A DNA stretch of 64,000 nt from Thiofaba sp049322715 (GCA_049322715.1 JBMOQP010000022.1:40080-104079); one strand, 5' to 3'; shown: positions 20,745-29,952, numbered from the stretch's first letter. Notes: generated by a model from the sequence alone, not told the origin. Numbers and translations are program-made.

Positions 20745-21263
20745 ATGGCGCTCGAGATCGAACGCAAGTTCCTGGTGAAGAACGACGACTGGCGCGCGCG
20801 CGCGACCGGGTCGACCCGCCTGCGGCAGGGGTACCTCACGGCCTCGCCTGATTGCGGCCGGGCCTCGGTGCGGGTGCGGGTGGATGGCACCCAGGGTTAC
20901 CTGAACATCAAGAGCGTGACCCTCGGCATCCACCGGCACGAGTTCGAGTACGTGATTCCGCTCGACGAGGCCAATGAGATGCTTGATACCCTCAGCAGCG
21001 GCCCCATCATCGACAAGACCCGCTATCTGGTGCCGAACGGCGGGCATGTCTGGGAAGTGGACGAGTTCCACGGAGACAATGACGGCCTGATCGTCGCCGA
21101 GATCGAGCTCGGCAGCCTGGACGAGCCGTTCGAGGTGCCTGACTGGGCTGGTGCCGATGTCTCCGATGACCCCCGCTACTACAACGTCTCTCTCGCCCAA
21201 CACCCCTACAGCAGCTGGGCCCACGCCGCCGGCCGCGCCGAATGGGATGAGCGCGACTACTGA
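20745..21263 (+). CDS. CYTH domain protein, probable inorganic triphosphatase
   Basis: The 172-residue protein has the CYTH/triphosphate tunnel metalloenzyme signature EIERKFLV at residues 4-11. It continues with RVRVDGTQGYLNIKS, a KTRYLVP segment and VWEVDEFHGDNDGLIVAEIEL. Relatives hydrolyse inorganic triphosphate or thiamine triphosphate using Mg2+ or Mn2+. The ATG at 20745 starts directly with MALEIERKF, so it is secure. Its last 17 bases overlap uvrC, suggesting coupled translation. Confidence 0.92.
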   Translation: MALEIERKFLVKNDDWRARATGSTRLRQGYLTASPDCGRASVRVRVDGTQGYLNIKSVTLGIHRHEFEYVIPLDEANEMLDTLSSGPIIDKTRYLVPNGGHVWEVDEFHGDNDGLIVAEIELGSLDEPFEVPDWAGADVSDDPRYYNVSLAQHPYSSWAHAAGRAEWDERDY

Positions 21264-23079
21264 GGCCGTGGCCTTCGATCACCGCGCCTTTCTCAGGCGC
21301 GCCCCGGAAACGCCGGGGGTCTACCGCATGCTCGACGCCGAAGGGGTCATCCTCTACGTCGGCAAGGCCAGGAATCTCAAGAAGCGCCTGGCCAGCTATT
21401 TCCGCGGAAGCCACCTCGCGCCCAAGACGGCCGCGTTGGTCAGCCGCATCGCTGATATCCAGCTCACCGCCACGCACACCGAGACCGAGGCCCTGCTGCT
21501 CGAGAATCACCTGATCAAGCAGCACCGTCCGCGCTACAACGTGCTGATGCGGGACGACAAGAGCTATCCGGAGATATTCCTCGGCACCGCGCACGCCTTC
21601 CCCCGCCTTGGCTACCACCGCGGGCCGCACCGCGAGCCTGGGCGCTATTTCGGTCCCTACCCGAACGCAGTGGCGGTGCGTGAGACGATCAGCCTCCTGC
21701 AGAAGGTCTTCCGCCTGCGCGACTGCGCCGACCACGAATTCGCCAACCGCTCGCGCCCGTGCATGCAGTACCAGATCCGGCGCTGCACCGCGCCCTGCGT
21801 AGGCTACATCGAGCGCGAGGCTTACGCGCGTGACGTGCGTGACGCGCAGGGCTTCCTCGAGGGGCGCAGCCAGCAGGTCATCCATGCCCTGGTCGAGCGC
21901 ATGGAGCAGGCCGCGGAACATCTCGCCTTCGAGGAGGCGGCCCAGCTGCGTGACCGCATCAGCCAGTTGCGCGCGGTCAGCGAGCGCCAGTACGTCAGTA
22001 CCCAGGGCGGCAGCGTGGATGTGCTGGCCTGCGTGCAGGGTGGCGGCATGTCCTGCGTCGAGGTGCTGACCATCCGTGATGGGCGCAACCTCGGCGGACG
22101 TGCCCACTTCCCCAAGAACGCCGAGGGGCTAGACGAGGGCGAGGTTCTCACCGCCTTCATCGGCCAGGTCTATCTCGAGCGCGATCCTCCGCGCGAACTG
22201 CTGGTCAGCCATGCTCCCACCGAACGGGAGCTGCTCGAACAAGCCCTGGGCGAGGCCAGTGGCCATTCGGTACGCATCCAGGCAGCGCCCCGTGGGGAGC
22301 GGGCTCGCTGGGTGGAGATGGCGCGCCAGAATGCCCTGCTTGCCCTCGGCCAGCGGCTGGCGTCGCGCGGCAGTCAGGAACTTCGCCTGGAGGCCTTGCG
22401 CGAGGCCCTGGGGCTCGCATCACCGCCGAGTCGGATCGAATGCTTCGATATCAGCCACACCCTCGGGGAGTCCACGGTCGCCTCCTGCGTGGTGTTCGGT
22501 CCTGAAGGTCCGCTCAAGACGGCCTACCGTCGGTACAATATCCAGGACATCACCCCGGGCGATGATTACGCGGCGATGGAGCAGGCGCTGGAGCGGCGCT
22601 TTGAACGTGCGATCAGGGAAAATGGAGTGTTGCCCGACGTGCTCCTGATCGACGGCGGGGTGGGGCAGGTGGCCCGCGCGCAGGCGGTCCTTGCTACACT
22701 CGGCCTGACCAACGCACTGATGGTGATCGGCGTCGCCAAGGGGCCCGAGCGTCGCCCCGGGGAAGAAACCCTGCTGCTGGCGAGCAGTGGTCGGGAGCTT
22801 GACTTGCCGGCCCACTCGCCGGCCCTGCACCTGATCCAGCAGGTGCGGGACGAGGCGCACCGCTTCGCCATCACCGGCCATCGGGCGCGTCGTGCCAGAA
22901 GCCGAGAGACCTCGACCCTGGAGGATATCCCGGGCGTGGGCGGCAAGCGGCGCCAGCAGTTGCTCAAGCACTTCGGTGGCCTGCAGGCACTGAGCCGCGC
23001 CGGGGTGGAGGACATCGCCAGCGTGCCGGGTATCAGCACGGCGCTGGCGCAGCGGATCTACGACCATTTTCATCACTGA
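21247..23079 (+). CDS. uvrC: Excinuclease ABC subunit C
   Basis: UvrC makes the dual incisions around DNA lesions bound by UvrAB. The 610-residue product equals E. coli length. It has an N-terminal GIY-YIG nuclease domain (GVYRMLDAEGVILYVGKARNLKKRL), a UVR motif (about 195-230), an RNase H-like UvrC domain with DISHTLGES and LIDGGVGQV, and a C-terminal helix-hairpin-helix pair (DIPGVGGKRRQQLLKHFGG). The ATG at 21247 lies inside the CYTH gene. The earlier in-frame ATG at 21151 would add unrelated residues. pgsA follows, as in E. coli. Confidence 0.97.
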   Translation: MSATTEAVAFDHRAFLRRAPETPGVYRMLDAEGVILYVGKARNLKKRLASYFRGSHLAPKTAALVSRIADIQLTATHTETEALLLENHLIKQHRPRYNVLMRDDKSYPEIFLGTAHAFPRLGYHRGPHREPGRYFGPYPNAVAVRETISLLQKVFRLRDCADHEFANRSRPCMQYQIRRCTAPCVGYIEREAYARDVRDAQGFLEGRSQQVIHALVERMEQAAEHLAFEEAAQLRDRISQLRAVSERQYVSTQGGSVDVLACVQGGGMSCVEVLTIRDGRNLGGRAHFPKNAEGLDEGEVLTAFIGQVYLERDPPRELLVSHAPTERELLEQALGEASGHSVRIQAAPRGERARWVEMARQNALLALGQRLASRGSQELRLEALREALGLASPPSRIECFDISHTLGESTVASCVVFGPEGPLKTAYRRYNIQDITPGDDYAAMEQALERRFERAIRENGVLPDVLLIDGGVGQVARAQAVLATLGLTNALMVIGVAKGPERRPGEETLLLASSGRELDLPAHSPALHLIQQVRDEAHRFAITGHRARRARSRETSTLEDIPGVGGKRRQQLLKHFGGLQALSRAGVEDIASVPGISTALAQRIYDHFHH

Positions 23080-23116
23080 ATCATCACGACAACCGGGGCC
23101 CTCACGGCTGACAGGC

Positions 23117-23668
23117 ATGCCGCTCAATCTACCCAACATCCTGACCTGGATGCGCATCGGAATGATTCCGCTGTTCATCGCCGTGTTCTACCTGCCCTAT
23201 GCATGGGCCTTCCCGCTGGCCGCGATCATCTTCGCCCTGGCCGGACTCACCGACGCGGTGGATGGTTACCTAGCGCGCAGGCTCAACCAGCAGTCACGCT
23301 TCGGCGCCTTCCTCGATCCGGTGGCCGACAAGCTGATGGTCGCCGCTGCCCTGGTCCTGCTGGTCGCCGAGCATGGCGGCATCGTCCTGGCCCTGCCGGC
23401 GATCATCATCATCGGCCGGGAAATCGCCATCTCCGCCTTGCGCGAATGGATGGCGGAGATCGGCGAGCGTCGCAAGGTCGCAGTCTCGAGTCTCGGCAAA
23501 CTCAAGACTATCCTGCAGATGGTGGCCATCTTTGCCCTGTTGTATTACCAACCGATCCTCGGCCTGCCGACCTTCGAGATCGGCGTCGCGTTGCTCTACG
23601 CCGCCGCGCTGATGACCCTGTTGTCGATGGCTGGTTATCTGCGCGCTGCCTTCGGTGCCCCGCACTGA
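23117..23668 (+). CDS. pgsA: CDP-diacylglycerol-glycerol-3-phosphate 3-phosphatidyltransferase
   Basis: PgsA makes phosphatidylglycerol phosphate, the committed step to phosphatidylglycerol and cardiolipin, in the inner membrane. The 183-residue protein has the CDP-alcohol phosphotransferase motif DAVDGYLARR-x8-GAFLDPVADK (about residues 53-80) with all conserved acidic residues, and several hydrophobic helices. It starts MPLNLPNILTWMRI, the family N-terminus. A stem-loop repeat and a terminator follow it. Confidence 0.96.
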   Translation: MPLNLPNILTWMRIGMIPLFIAVFYLPYAWAFPLAAIIFALAGLTDAVDGYLARRLNQQSRFGAFLDPVADKLMVAAALVLLVAEHGGIVLALPAIIIIGREIAISALREWMAEIGERRKVAVSSLGKLKTILQMVAIFALLYYQPILGLPTFEIGVALLYAAALMTLLSMAGYLRAAFGAPH

Positions 23669-23734
23669 TTCGCCGGATCGAATCAGGAATCACCGTGAGG
23701 AGAGGCCGAAGGGGGCCGGCCGGGGACTGTCGAA

Positions 23735-23776
23735 GGCAAGCCCGAAGGGTGTCGCCCACGGATGGGCGACATCCGC
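23735..23776 (-). repeat. Dispersed stem-loop repeat, copy A (type 1)
   Basis: On the minus strand it reads GCGGATGTCGCCC-ATCCGT-GGGCGACACC, then CCTTCGGGCTTGCC. The arms are 23751-23757 and 23764-23770, with six-base loop ATCCGT. It shares the outer GCGGAT and CCTTCGGGCTTGCC blocks and the loop pattern with copies at 42778 and 56690, but has different arms that still pair perfectly. It lies between pgsA and its terminator. Confidence 0.75.
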
Positions 23777-23889
23777 GGTGAAGCATTGACCAAGCCCTGG
23801 CGCGCCCGTAGAATGCTGCGATCTTCGAGCGACCGGGTCGACGTAGGACCGGGCTTGCAGATGCGGCAGCCAAGCCGCGCTCGACCATG

Positions 23890-23910
23890 GGCCCTTTGAG
23901 GGCCTTTTTT
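23890..23910 (+). terminator. Intrinsic terminator upstream of rimP
   Basis: The perfect stem GGCCCT-TTG-AGGGCC is followed by six T. It lies 222 bases after pgsA and 29 bases before rimP, so it separates the uvrC-pgsA unit from the rimP-pnp operon. The 271-base gap shows no tRNA fold, unlike E. coli, where metY precedes rimP. Confidence 0.85.
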
Positions 23911-23939
23911 ATTGGTCGATTCCTGGAATTGAATGGCTG

Positions 23940-24473
23940 GTGATGAATCCAAGCATGAACGCCCCCAAGATTGGTCCCGGTATCGGTCCGCTGCACCAGG
24001 ATCCGTTCAACCTGACCGACATGCTCGCGCCGGTGGCGCGCGATCTCGGCTTTGATCTGATCGGTGTCGAATACCAGCCGGGTACGCGTGCCCGCGTGCG
24101 GCTGTACATCGATTCTCCGACAGGCATCACGGTTGACGACTGCGCCGACATGAGCCATGCGGTCAGCGCCTTGCTGGACGTCGAGGATCCGATACCCGGC
24201 AAGTACACCCTTGAGGTGTCGTCCCCGGGACTCGACCGGCCGCTTTTCCGCCTGGAGGACTTCGCGCGCTACACCGGCCAGCGCGCCCGCATCCGCCTGC
24301 AGCGGCCCCTTCCCGGCAGCGCGCCTGCCGTCCCCGGGGGGCGCCCGCAACGCAATTTCCTGGGCGTCCTGGCCGGTGTCGAGGGGGGCGAGGTCCTGCT
24401 TCATACCGAGACCGGCCCGCTGCGCCTGCCGTATGCCGACATCGACAAGGCCCATCTTGAACCCGAGTTTTAA
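23940..24473 (+). CDS. rimP: Ribosome maturation factor RimP
   Basis: RimP binds the 30S precursor and is needed for late assembly of the small subunit. The 177-residue product has the N-terminal alpha/beta domain (LAPVARDLGFDLIGVEYQPG ... VRLYIDSPTGITVDDCADMSHAVSALLD, then LEVSSPGLDRPLF) and a C-terminal Sm-like barrel. It is about 25 residues longer than average. This comes from an N-terminal extension and a Pro/Gly-rich insert around residues 124-136 (PGSAPAVPGGRP). Starts at 23943 or 23955 are possible alternatives. Confidence 0.95.
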   Translation: MMNPSMNAPKIGPGIGPLHQDPFNLTDMLAPVARDLGFDLIGVEYQPGTRARVRLYIDSPTGITVDDCADMSHAVSALLDVEDPIPGKYTLEVSSPGLDRPLFRLEDFARYTGQRARIRLQRPLPGSAPAVPGGRPQRNFLGVLAGVEGGEVLLHTETGPLRLPYADIDKAHLEPEF

Positions 24474-24494
24474 GCCCGCGTGAGGCTGCCTGAC

Positions 24495-25973
24495 ATGAAT
24501 AAAGAAATCCTCTATGTCGTCGACGCCGTTTCCAACGAGAAGGGCGTCGCCAAGAATGTGATCTTCGAGGCCATCGAAGCCGCGCTCGCTTCCGCCACCC
24601 GCAAGCGCCACGGCGGCGACATCGACGTGCGCGTGGAGATCGACCGCAACAGCGGCGACTACACCACGTTCCGCCGCTGGCTGGTGGTCGAGGGCGAGAC
24701 CAGCGAGAACCCCGAGCGGGAGATCATCGTCGAGGCCGCTCGCCTGGATGACCCGAACGCCCAGCCGGGCGACTACGTCGAGGAAGAGATCGAGTCGATC
24801 GAGTTCGGTCGCATCGCTGCCCAGGCTGCCAAGCAGGTCATCGTGCAGAAGGTGCGCGAGGCCGAGCGCAAGCAGGTGGTCGATGCCTACATCGACCGCA
24901 AGGGCAGCCTGATCCTCGGCATGGTCAAGCGCGTCGAGCGCGGCAACGTGATCCTCGACATGGGCAACAACATCGAGGTGTTCATCCCTCGCGACGAGAT
25001 GATCCCGCGCGAAATGGTGCGTGCCGGCGACCGCCTGCGCTGCTGGCTGCGCGATGTGCGTCACGAGCCGCGCGGGCCGCAGCTGTTCGGCAGCCGCACC
25101 GCCCCGGAATTTCTCATCGAGCTGTTCAAGCTCGAGGTGCCGGAGGTCGGCCAAGGCATGATCCAGATCATGGGCGCCGCCCGCGATCCGGGCTCGCGGG
25201 CCAAGATCGCCGTCAAGGCTCTCGATCAGCGCCTCGACCCGGTCGGTGCGTGCGTTGGCATGCGCGGCTCGCGCGTGCAGTCGGTGACCAACGAGATCGC
25301 CGGCGAGCGCGTTGACATCATCGTCTGGGACGACAACCCCGTGCAGTTCGTCATCAACGCCATGTCGCCGGCCGAGGTCGTGTCCGTGGTCGTGGATGAA
25401 GACACCCACACCATGGATATCGCGGTGACCGAGGAGAAGCTCTCCCAAGCCATCGGCCGCGGCGGGCAGAACGTGCGTCTGGCCAGCCAGCTGACTGGCT
25501 GGCGCCTGAACGTCATGACGCAGGAGGAAGCCAGCGCGAAGAGCGAGGCCGAGGCCCAGCGCATCGCACGCACCTTCGTCGAGGCCCTGGACGTGGACGA
25601 GGAAGTGGCGGCGGTGCTGGTCGAGGAGGGCTTCTCCAGCCTGGAGGAGATCGCCTACGTACCGCTGTCCGAGTTCCTGGAGATCGAGGGCTTCGACGAG
25701 GAGACCGTCGAGGAACTGCGCAACCGCGCACGCGACGCCCTGCTGACCCGCGCCATCGCCTCGGAAGAGAGCGAGGAGGGCACCGAGGTGCTGGCCCTGA
25801 GCGATCTGGCCAGCATGACGGACGACATTGCCGCTCGTCTTGAAACACAAGGCATCCAGACTGCCGAGGATCTGGCCGAAATGGCTACGGACGAACTGGC
25901 CGAACTGGCCGGCATCGACGAGGAGACTGCCGGTCGCCTGATCGTCGAGGCCCGCGCCCCCTGGTTCAAGTAA
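24495..25973 (+). CDS. nusA: Transcription termination/antitermination protein NusA
   Basis: NusA binds RNA polymerase and nascent RNA and modulates pausing, termination and rRNA antitermination. The 492-residue product has the N-terminal polymerase-binding domain (1-125), an S1 domain (about 135-200), tandem KH domains (VGACVGMRGSRVQSV and LSQAIGRGGQNVRLASQLTGW), and two C-terminal acidic AR repeats. These hold helix-hairpin-helix-like segments (LVEEGFSSLEEIAYVPLSEFLEIEGFDE region). The ATG at 24495 gives MNKEILYVVDAVSNEKGV. infB follows after 68 bases. Confidence 0.98.
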   Translation: MNKEILYVVDAVSNEKGVAKNVIFEAIEAALASATRKRHGGDIDVRVEIDRNSGDYTTFRRWLVVEGETSENPEREIIVEAARLDDPNAQPGDYVEEEIESIEFGRIAAQAAKQVIVQKVREAERKQVVDAYIDRKGSLILGMVKRVERGNVILDMGNNIEVFIPRDEMIPREMVRAGDRLRCWLRDVRHEPRGPQLFGSRTAPEFLIELFKLEVPEVGQGMIQIMGAARDPGSRAKIAVKALDQRLDPVGACVGMRGSRVQSVTNEIAGERVDIIVWDDNPVQFVINAMSPAEVVSVVVDEDTHTMDIAVTEEKLSQAIGRGGQNVRLASQLTGWRLNVMTQEEASAKSEAEAQRIARTFVEALDVDEEVAAVLVEEGFSSLEEIAYVPLSEFLEIEGFDEETVEELRNRARDALLTRAIASEESEEGTEVLALSDLASMTDDIAARLETQGIQTAEDLAEMATDELAELAGIDEETAGRLIVEARAPWFK

Positions 25974-26041
25974 GTTCGTCTTGCGGATCAGGAATATTGC
26001 TTAATCACCTGATAATTCAGGCTTAATTACGGGAGGACCCT

Positions 26042-28576
26042 ATGTCCCAAACCGTCAAACAACTCGCCGAACAGGTGCGCACCCCTGTCGATCGCCTGCT
26101 CGAGCAGCTCAAGGACGCCGGTGTGAGCGCCACCGGCCCGGATGCCATCGTCAGTGACGAAGACAAGCTGCGCCTGCTGACCCACCTGCGCAAGAGCCAC
26201 GGCAAGGAGGCGGGCGAAGCCCAGCCTGCCCGCATCACTCTCAAGCGCCGCAGCCAGGAAGAGCTCAAGGTTCCGGCGGGTGCCCCGGGCAAGTCCGCCA
26301 CGGTGAACGTCGAATACCGCAAGAAGCGCACCTATGTGCAGCGCGGTGCGATGGAAGAGCAGCCGGCGGCAGCCAAGGCGGTCGAGTCCCAGGCCGAGAT
26401 CCTCGCGGCACGCCTGCGTGCCGAGGAAGAGGCCCGCCGCAAGGCCGAGGAGGAGGCCCGCCGCGCCAGTGAGGAGGAGGCTGCGCGCCGCCGTTCCGAA
26501 GAGGAGGCCCGTCGTGCCGCCGAGGCGGAGAGCCAGCGCCAGCAGGAGCAGGCCGCAGCTGCGGTCGAGCCGGTTGTCGCTGCTCCAGAGGCGGCCAAGC
26601 CCACGGCGGAAGCCAAACCCCGCGTGCGTCCGGCCGAGCCTTCGCGCCGCGAACTGGCCGAGGAGAAGCCTCGCGGCCCGGGGGCCAAGGCCACCCAGAA
26701 CCGCGGTCGGGGCGGTCGACTTGCCGGCGCCGATATGGAAGCCGCCCGCCGTGGCGGCGGTGGCCGCCGCGGCAAGCCGCAGGGCAAGCAGCAGCGCCAC
26801 GGCTTCGAGATGCCGACCGCGCCGGTCGTGCATGAGGTCGCCATCCCCGAGACCATCACCGTGGCCGACCTGGCTGCCAAGATGGCGGTCAAGGCGGTCG
26901 ACGTGGTCAAGGTTCTGTTCGGCATGGGTGTGATGGCGACCATCAACCAGGCCATCGACCAGGACACCGCTACCCTGGTGGTCGAGGAGATGGGCCACAT
27001 CGCCAAGCCGCTGACCGAATCCGATCTCGAGGCCGAGCTGCTGGCCGGGATCCCGGAGGGTGCGCTGAAGCCCCGTCCGCCGATCATCACCGTGATGGGC
27101 CACGTCGACCACGGCAAGACCTCGCTGCTGGACTACATCCGCCGCGCCAAGGTTGCCGCGGGCGAGGCCGGCGGCATCACCCAGCATATCGGCGCGTATC
27201 ACGTCGAGACCGACAAGGGCGTCATCACCTTCCTGGATACCCCGGGCCACGAGGCGTTCACCGCCATGCGAGCGCGCGGCGCCAAGCTGACCGACATCGT
27301 CATTCTGGTGGTGGCTGCGGACGACGGCGTGATGCCGACCACCCGCGAGGCGATCACCCACGCCAAGGCCGCGGGCGTGCCGCTGGTTGTGGCGGTGAAC
27401 AAGATCGACAAGCCGCAGGCCGATCCGGACCGCGTGCGCAACGAACTGGTCCAGCTCTCTGTCATCCCCGAGGACTGGGGCGGCGATACCCAGTTCGTCA
27501 ATGTCTCGGCCAAGACCGGCCAGGGCATCGACGACCTGCTGGACGCGATCCTGATCCAGGCCGAGGTGATGGAGCTCACCGCGAGCGAGGAAGGTCCGGC
27601 CCGTGGCACCGTGGTTGAATCCACCCTGGACAAGGGCCGTGGTCCGGTTGCAACCGTGCTTGTGCGCGGCGGCACCCTGCGCAAGGGCGACATCGTGCTG
27701 GCCGGCACCGAGTACGGCCGCGTGCGCGCCCTGCTGGACGAGAACGGCAAGCCGATCGAATCCGCCGGCCCGTCTATCCCCGCGGTCATCCTGGGCCTCT
27801 CCGGCACGCCGAACGCCGGCGACGACTTCCTCGTCATGGACGAGGAGCGCAAGGCGCGTGACATGGCCATGCATCGCCAGGCCAAGGCGCGCGAGGGCAA
27901 GCTGGCGACCCAGCAGGCCACCAAGCTCGAGAACCTGTTCGACCAGATGAAGGAAGGCGAGACCGCCACCCTCAATGTGCTGGTCAAGGCCGACGTGCAG
28001 GGGTCTGCCGAGGCGATCCGCGATGCGCTGGTCAAGCTGTCGACCGATGACGTCAAGGTCAATGTCGTCGCCAACGCAGTGGGCGGCATCACCGAGTCCG
28101 ACGTCAACCTGGCCGTGGCCTCCAACGCAGTGGTCATCGGCTTCAACGTCCGTGCCGACGGCGGCGCCCGCCGCGTGGCCGAGGCGCAGGGCGTGCAGGT
28201 GCGTTACTACAGCATCATCTACGAGATGCTGGACGACGTGCGCCAGGCCATGACCGGCCTGCTCGGCACCGAGATGCACGAGCGCATCATCGGTACCGCC
28301 GAGGTCCGCGACGTGTTCCGCTCGCCGAAGTTCGGCGCGGTGGCAGGCTGCCGCGTGGTCGAGGGCACCGTCAAGCGCGGCAATCCGATCCGCGTGCTGC
28401 GTGACAACGTGGTCATCTACACCGGCGAGCTGGAATCCCTGCGCCGCTTCAAGGACGACGTCCAGGAAGTGCGCGAGGGCTTCGAGTGCGGCATCGCGGT
28501 GAAGAACTACAACGACGTGCGCCCGGGCGACCAGATCGAGTGCTACGAGCGTGTCGAAGTGGCCCGCACCCTGTAA
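26042..28576 (+). CDS. infB: Translation initiation factor IF-2
   Basis: IF-2 is the GTPase that brings fMet-tRNA to the 30S subunit and promotes subunit joining. The 844-residue product has the IF2N domain at 1-52. A highly charged Glu/Ala/Arg helix follows (about 105-180, EEEARRKAEEEARRA type), then a second IF2N-type domain near 280. The G domain has GHVDHGKTS, DTPGHEAF and NKID, and the C1/C2 initiator-tRNA-binding domains close the protein. The ATG follows a strong GGGAGGACC. The promoter-proximal gap holds the small palindrome CCTGA-TAAT-TCAGG. Confidence 0.98.
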   Translation: MSQTVKQLAEQVRTPVDRLLEQLKDAGVSATGPDAIVSDEDKLRLLTHLRKSHGKEAGEAQPARITLKRRSQEELKVPAGAPGKSATVNVEYRKKRTYVQRGAMEEQPAAAKAVESQAEILAARLRAEEEARRKAEEEARRASEEEAARRRSEEEARRAAEAESQRQQEQAAAAVEPVVAAPEAAKPTAEAKPRVRPAEPSRRELAEEKPRGPGAKATQNRGRGGRLAGADMEAARRGGGGRRGKPQGKQQRHGFEMPTAPVVHEVAIPETITVADLAAKMAVKAVDVVKVLFGMGVMATINQAIDQDTATLVVEEMGHIAKPLTESDLEAELLAGIPEGALKPRPPIITVMGHVDHGKTSLLDYIRRAKVAAGEAGGITQHIGAYHVETDKGVITFLDTPGHEAFTAMRARGAKLTDIVILVVAADDGVMPTTREAITHAKAAGVPLVVAVNKIDKPQADPDRVRNELVQLSVIPEDWGGDTQFVNVSAKTGQGIDDLLDAILIQAEVMELTASEEGPARGTVVESTLDKGRGPVATVLVRGGTLRKGDIVLAGTEYGRVRALLDENGKPIESAGPSIPAVILGLSGTPNAGDDFLVMDEERKARDMAMHRQAKAREGKLATQQATKLENLFDQMKEGETATLNVLVKADVQGSAEAIRDALVKLSTDDVKVNVVANAVGGITESDVNLAVASNAVVIGFNVRADGGARRVAEAQGVQVRYYSIIYEMLDDVRQAMTGLLGTEMHERIIGTAEVRDVFRSPKFGAVAGCRVVEGTVKRGNPIRVLRDNVVIYTGELESLRRFKDDVQEVREGFECGIAVKNYNDVRPGDQIECYERVEVARTL

Positions 28577-28585
28577 GGAGTCTGC

Positions 28586-28996
28586 ATGGCACGTCATGTT
28601 CCGCGCCATCAGCGCGTAGCCGACCAGATCCAGCGCGAGCTGGCCCAGCTCATCCGTGACGAGGTGCGCGACACGCGCCTCGGCATGCTGACGCTGACTG
28701 CCGTGCGGGTCTCGCCGGACCTGTCGCATGCCAAGGTCTTCTTCACCACCATGGATCCGGAGCAGAAGACCGTGGCCCTGGAGGTGCTCGGTGGAGCCGC
28801 ACCTCACCTGCGCAGCCTTCTCGGCCGCCTGATGCGCCTGCGCATCACGCCACAGCTGCACTTCGTCTATGACGAATCCATCGAGCGCGGTGCGCACATG
28901 AGTGCGGTCATCTCCGCAGCGCTTGCGCGCGATGCGGCGTTGCGCGGCGACGAAGAGGAGCCGTCCGGCGACGATGATCGCGAGGGGCGTGCTTGA
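28586..28996 (+). CDS. rbfA: 30S ribosome-binding factor A
   Basis: RbfA is a KH-fold protein that binds the 30S subunit near 16S helix 1 and is needed for maturation and cold growth. The 136-residue sequence starts RHVPRHQRVADQIQRELAQLIRDEV and contains RMRLRIT-PQLHFVYDESIERG, both family hallmarks. The acidic tail (DEEEPSGDDDREGRA) is longer than in E. coli. Its stop overlaps the TTG start of truB. Confidence 0.96.
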   Translation: MARHVPRHQRVADQIQRELAQLIRDEVRDTRLGMLTLTAVRVSPDLSHAKVFFTTMDPEQKTVALEVLGGAAPHLRSLLGRLMRLRITPQLHFVYDESIERGAHMSAVISAALARDAALRGDEEEPSGDDDREGRA

Positions 28997-29916
28997 CCGC
29001 ACCGCGCAAGAAGAGCTGGCGCTCCCTGCACGGCATCGTGCTGCTGGACAAGGCCCGTGGGCTGAGCTCCAACCACGCCCTGCAGCAGGTCAGGCGACTG
29101 TTCCAGGCGGAAAAGGCTGGTCATACCGGCAGCCTTGATCCGCTGGCCACCGGCCTTCTTCCCGTCTGCTTCGGCAAGGCTACCCGTGTGTCGGGTCTGC
29201 TGCTCGATGCCGACAAGAGCTACTCGGTCTGCGCGCGGCTCGGGCAGCGCACGGATACCGCGGATGCGGATGGCGAGGTGATCGAAGAGCGTCCCATGCC
29301 AAAGCTTGATCTCGCGCAGGTCCAGACCGTGGTCGCGGGCTTCGTCGGCGAGGTCGACCAGGTTCCGCCGATGTACAGCGCACTCAAGCACAAGGGCCAG
29401 CGCCTGTACGAGCTCGCCCGCAAGGGGATCGAGGTCGAGCGCGCGGCGCGCCGGGTGCGTTTCGACTGGATCACCGTCGACCGCTTTGAAGGCTGCGCGT
29501 TGTGCCTCAGCCTGCGCTGCAGCAAGGGGGCCTATGTGCGCACCCTGGTCGAGGATATCGGCGAGGCGCTCGGCTGCGGTGCGCACGTTACCATGCTGCG
29601 TCGCACCGGGCTCGGTCCTTTCATGGACCATCCCCGGATGTACACCTTCGATGCGCTGCAAAAGCTGGCCGAGGAGGGGCAGGAAGCCCTCGATCGTGTT
29701 ATCCTGCCGACCGATTCCGCGCTGACCGGTTATCCCGCGATTACGCTGGATGCCGACAGCACGTTTCACATCCGCCACGGTCACCCCGTGTTCGTTGCCC
29801 ATGCCCCGACCGAGGGATGGTTCCGAATCTACGGGGCGGACGGCCTCTTCCTGGGTCTGGGGGAAGTCCTCGACGACGGGCGGGTGGCACCGCGGCGGCT
29901 GCTTGCAGCCTTCTAG
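28993..29916 (+). CDS. truB: tRNA pseudouridine(55) synthase TruB
   Basis: TruB makes pseudouridine 55 in the T-loop of nearly all tRNAs. The 307-residue product has the catalytic aspartate D49 in GSLDPLATGLLP and the RFDWITV-type PUA-adjacent region, with a C-terminal PUA domain from about 250. I place the start at TTG 28993, overlapping the rbfA stop as TTGA. A later ATG would remove the conserved GIVLLDKARGLSSNHALQ strand, so TTG is well supported. Confidence 0.95.
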   Translation: MTAPRKKSWRSLHGIVLLDKARGLSSNHALQQVRRLFQAEKAGHTGSLDPLATGLLPVCFGKATRVSGLLLDADKSYSVCARLGQRTDTADADGEVIEERPMPKLDLAQVQTVVAGFVGEVDQVPPMYSALKHKGQRLYELARKGIEVERAARRVRFDWITVDRFEGCALCLSLRCSKGAYVRTLVEDIGEALGCGAHVTMLRRTGLGPFMDHPRMYTFDALQKLAEEGQEALDRVILPTDSALTGYPAITLDADSTFHIRHGHPVFVAHAPTEGWFRIYGADGLFLGLGEVLDDGRVAPRRLLAAF

Positions 29917-29930
29917 GTGTTCTTCAACCC

Positions 29931-29952
29931 TATCGCGGACCAGTCTGCGATA
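29931..29952 (+). promoter_or_regulatory. Hairpin in the rpsO leader, candidate S15 control site
   Basis: TATCGCGGAC and GTCTGCGATA pair over about ten bases, with one G-U, around a tiny loop. It lies between truB and rpsO, 38 bases before the rpsO ATG. S15 commonly represses its own mRNA by binding leader structures of many unrelated shapes. The assignment here rests only on position and pairing. Confidence 0.4.

Noticed and set aside
23669..23939. Possible tRNA between pgsA and rimP, as in E. coli
   Set aside because: No cloverleaf, T-loop TTC or CCA end is visible; the gap holds a stem-loop repeat and a terminator.
23508..25850. Leftward 780-codon open frame opposite pgsA end, rimP and nusA
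   Set aside because: No family signature, and fully antisense to conserved genes.
26027..29002. Leftward 991-codon open frame opposite infB-rbfA
   Set aside because: Rich in His, Gly, Leu and Asp with no domain, and a mirror image of the strongly supported infB and rbfA genes. It is a high-GC antisense shadow.
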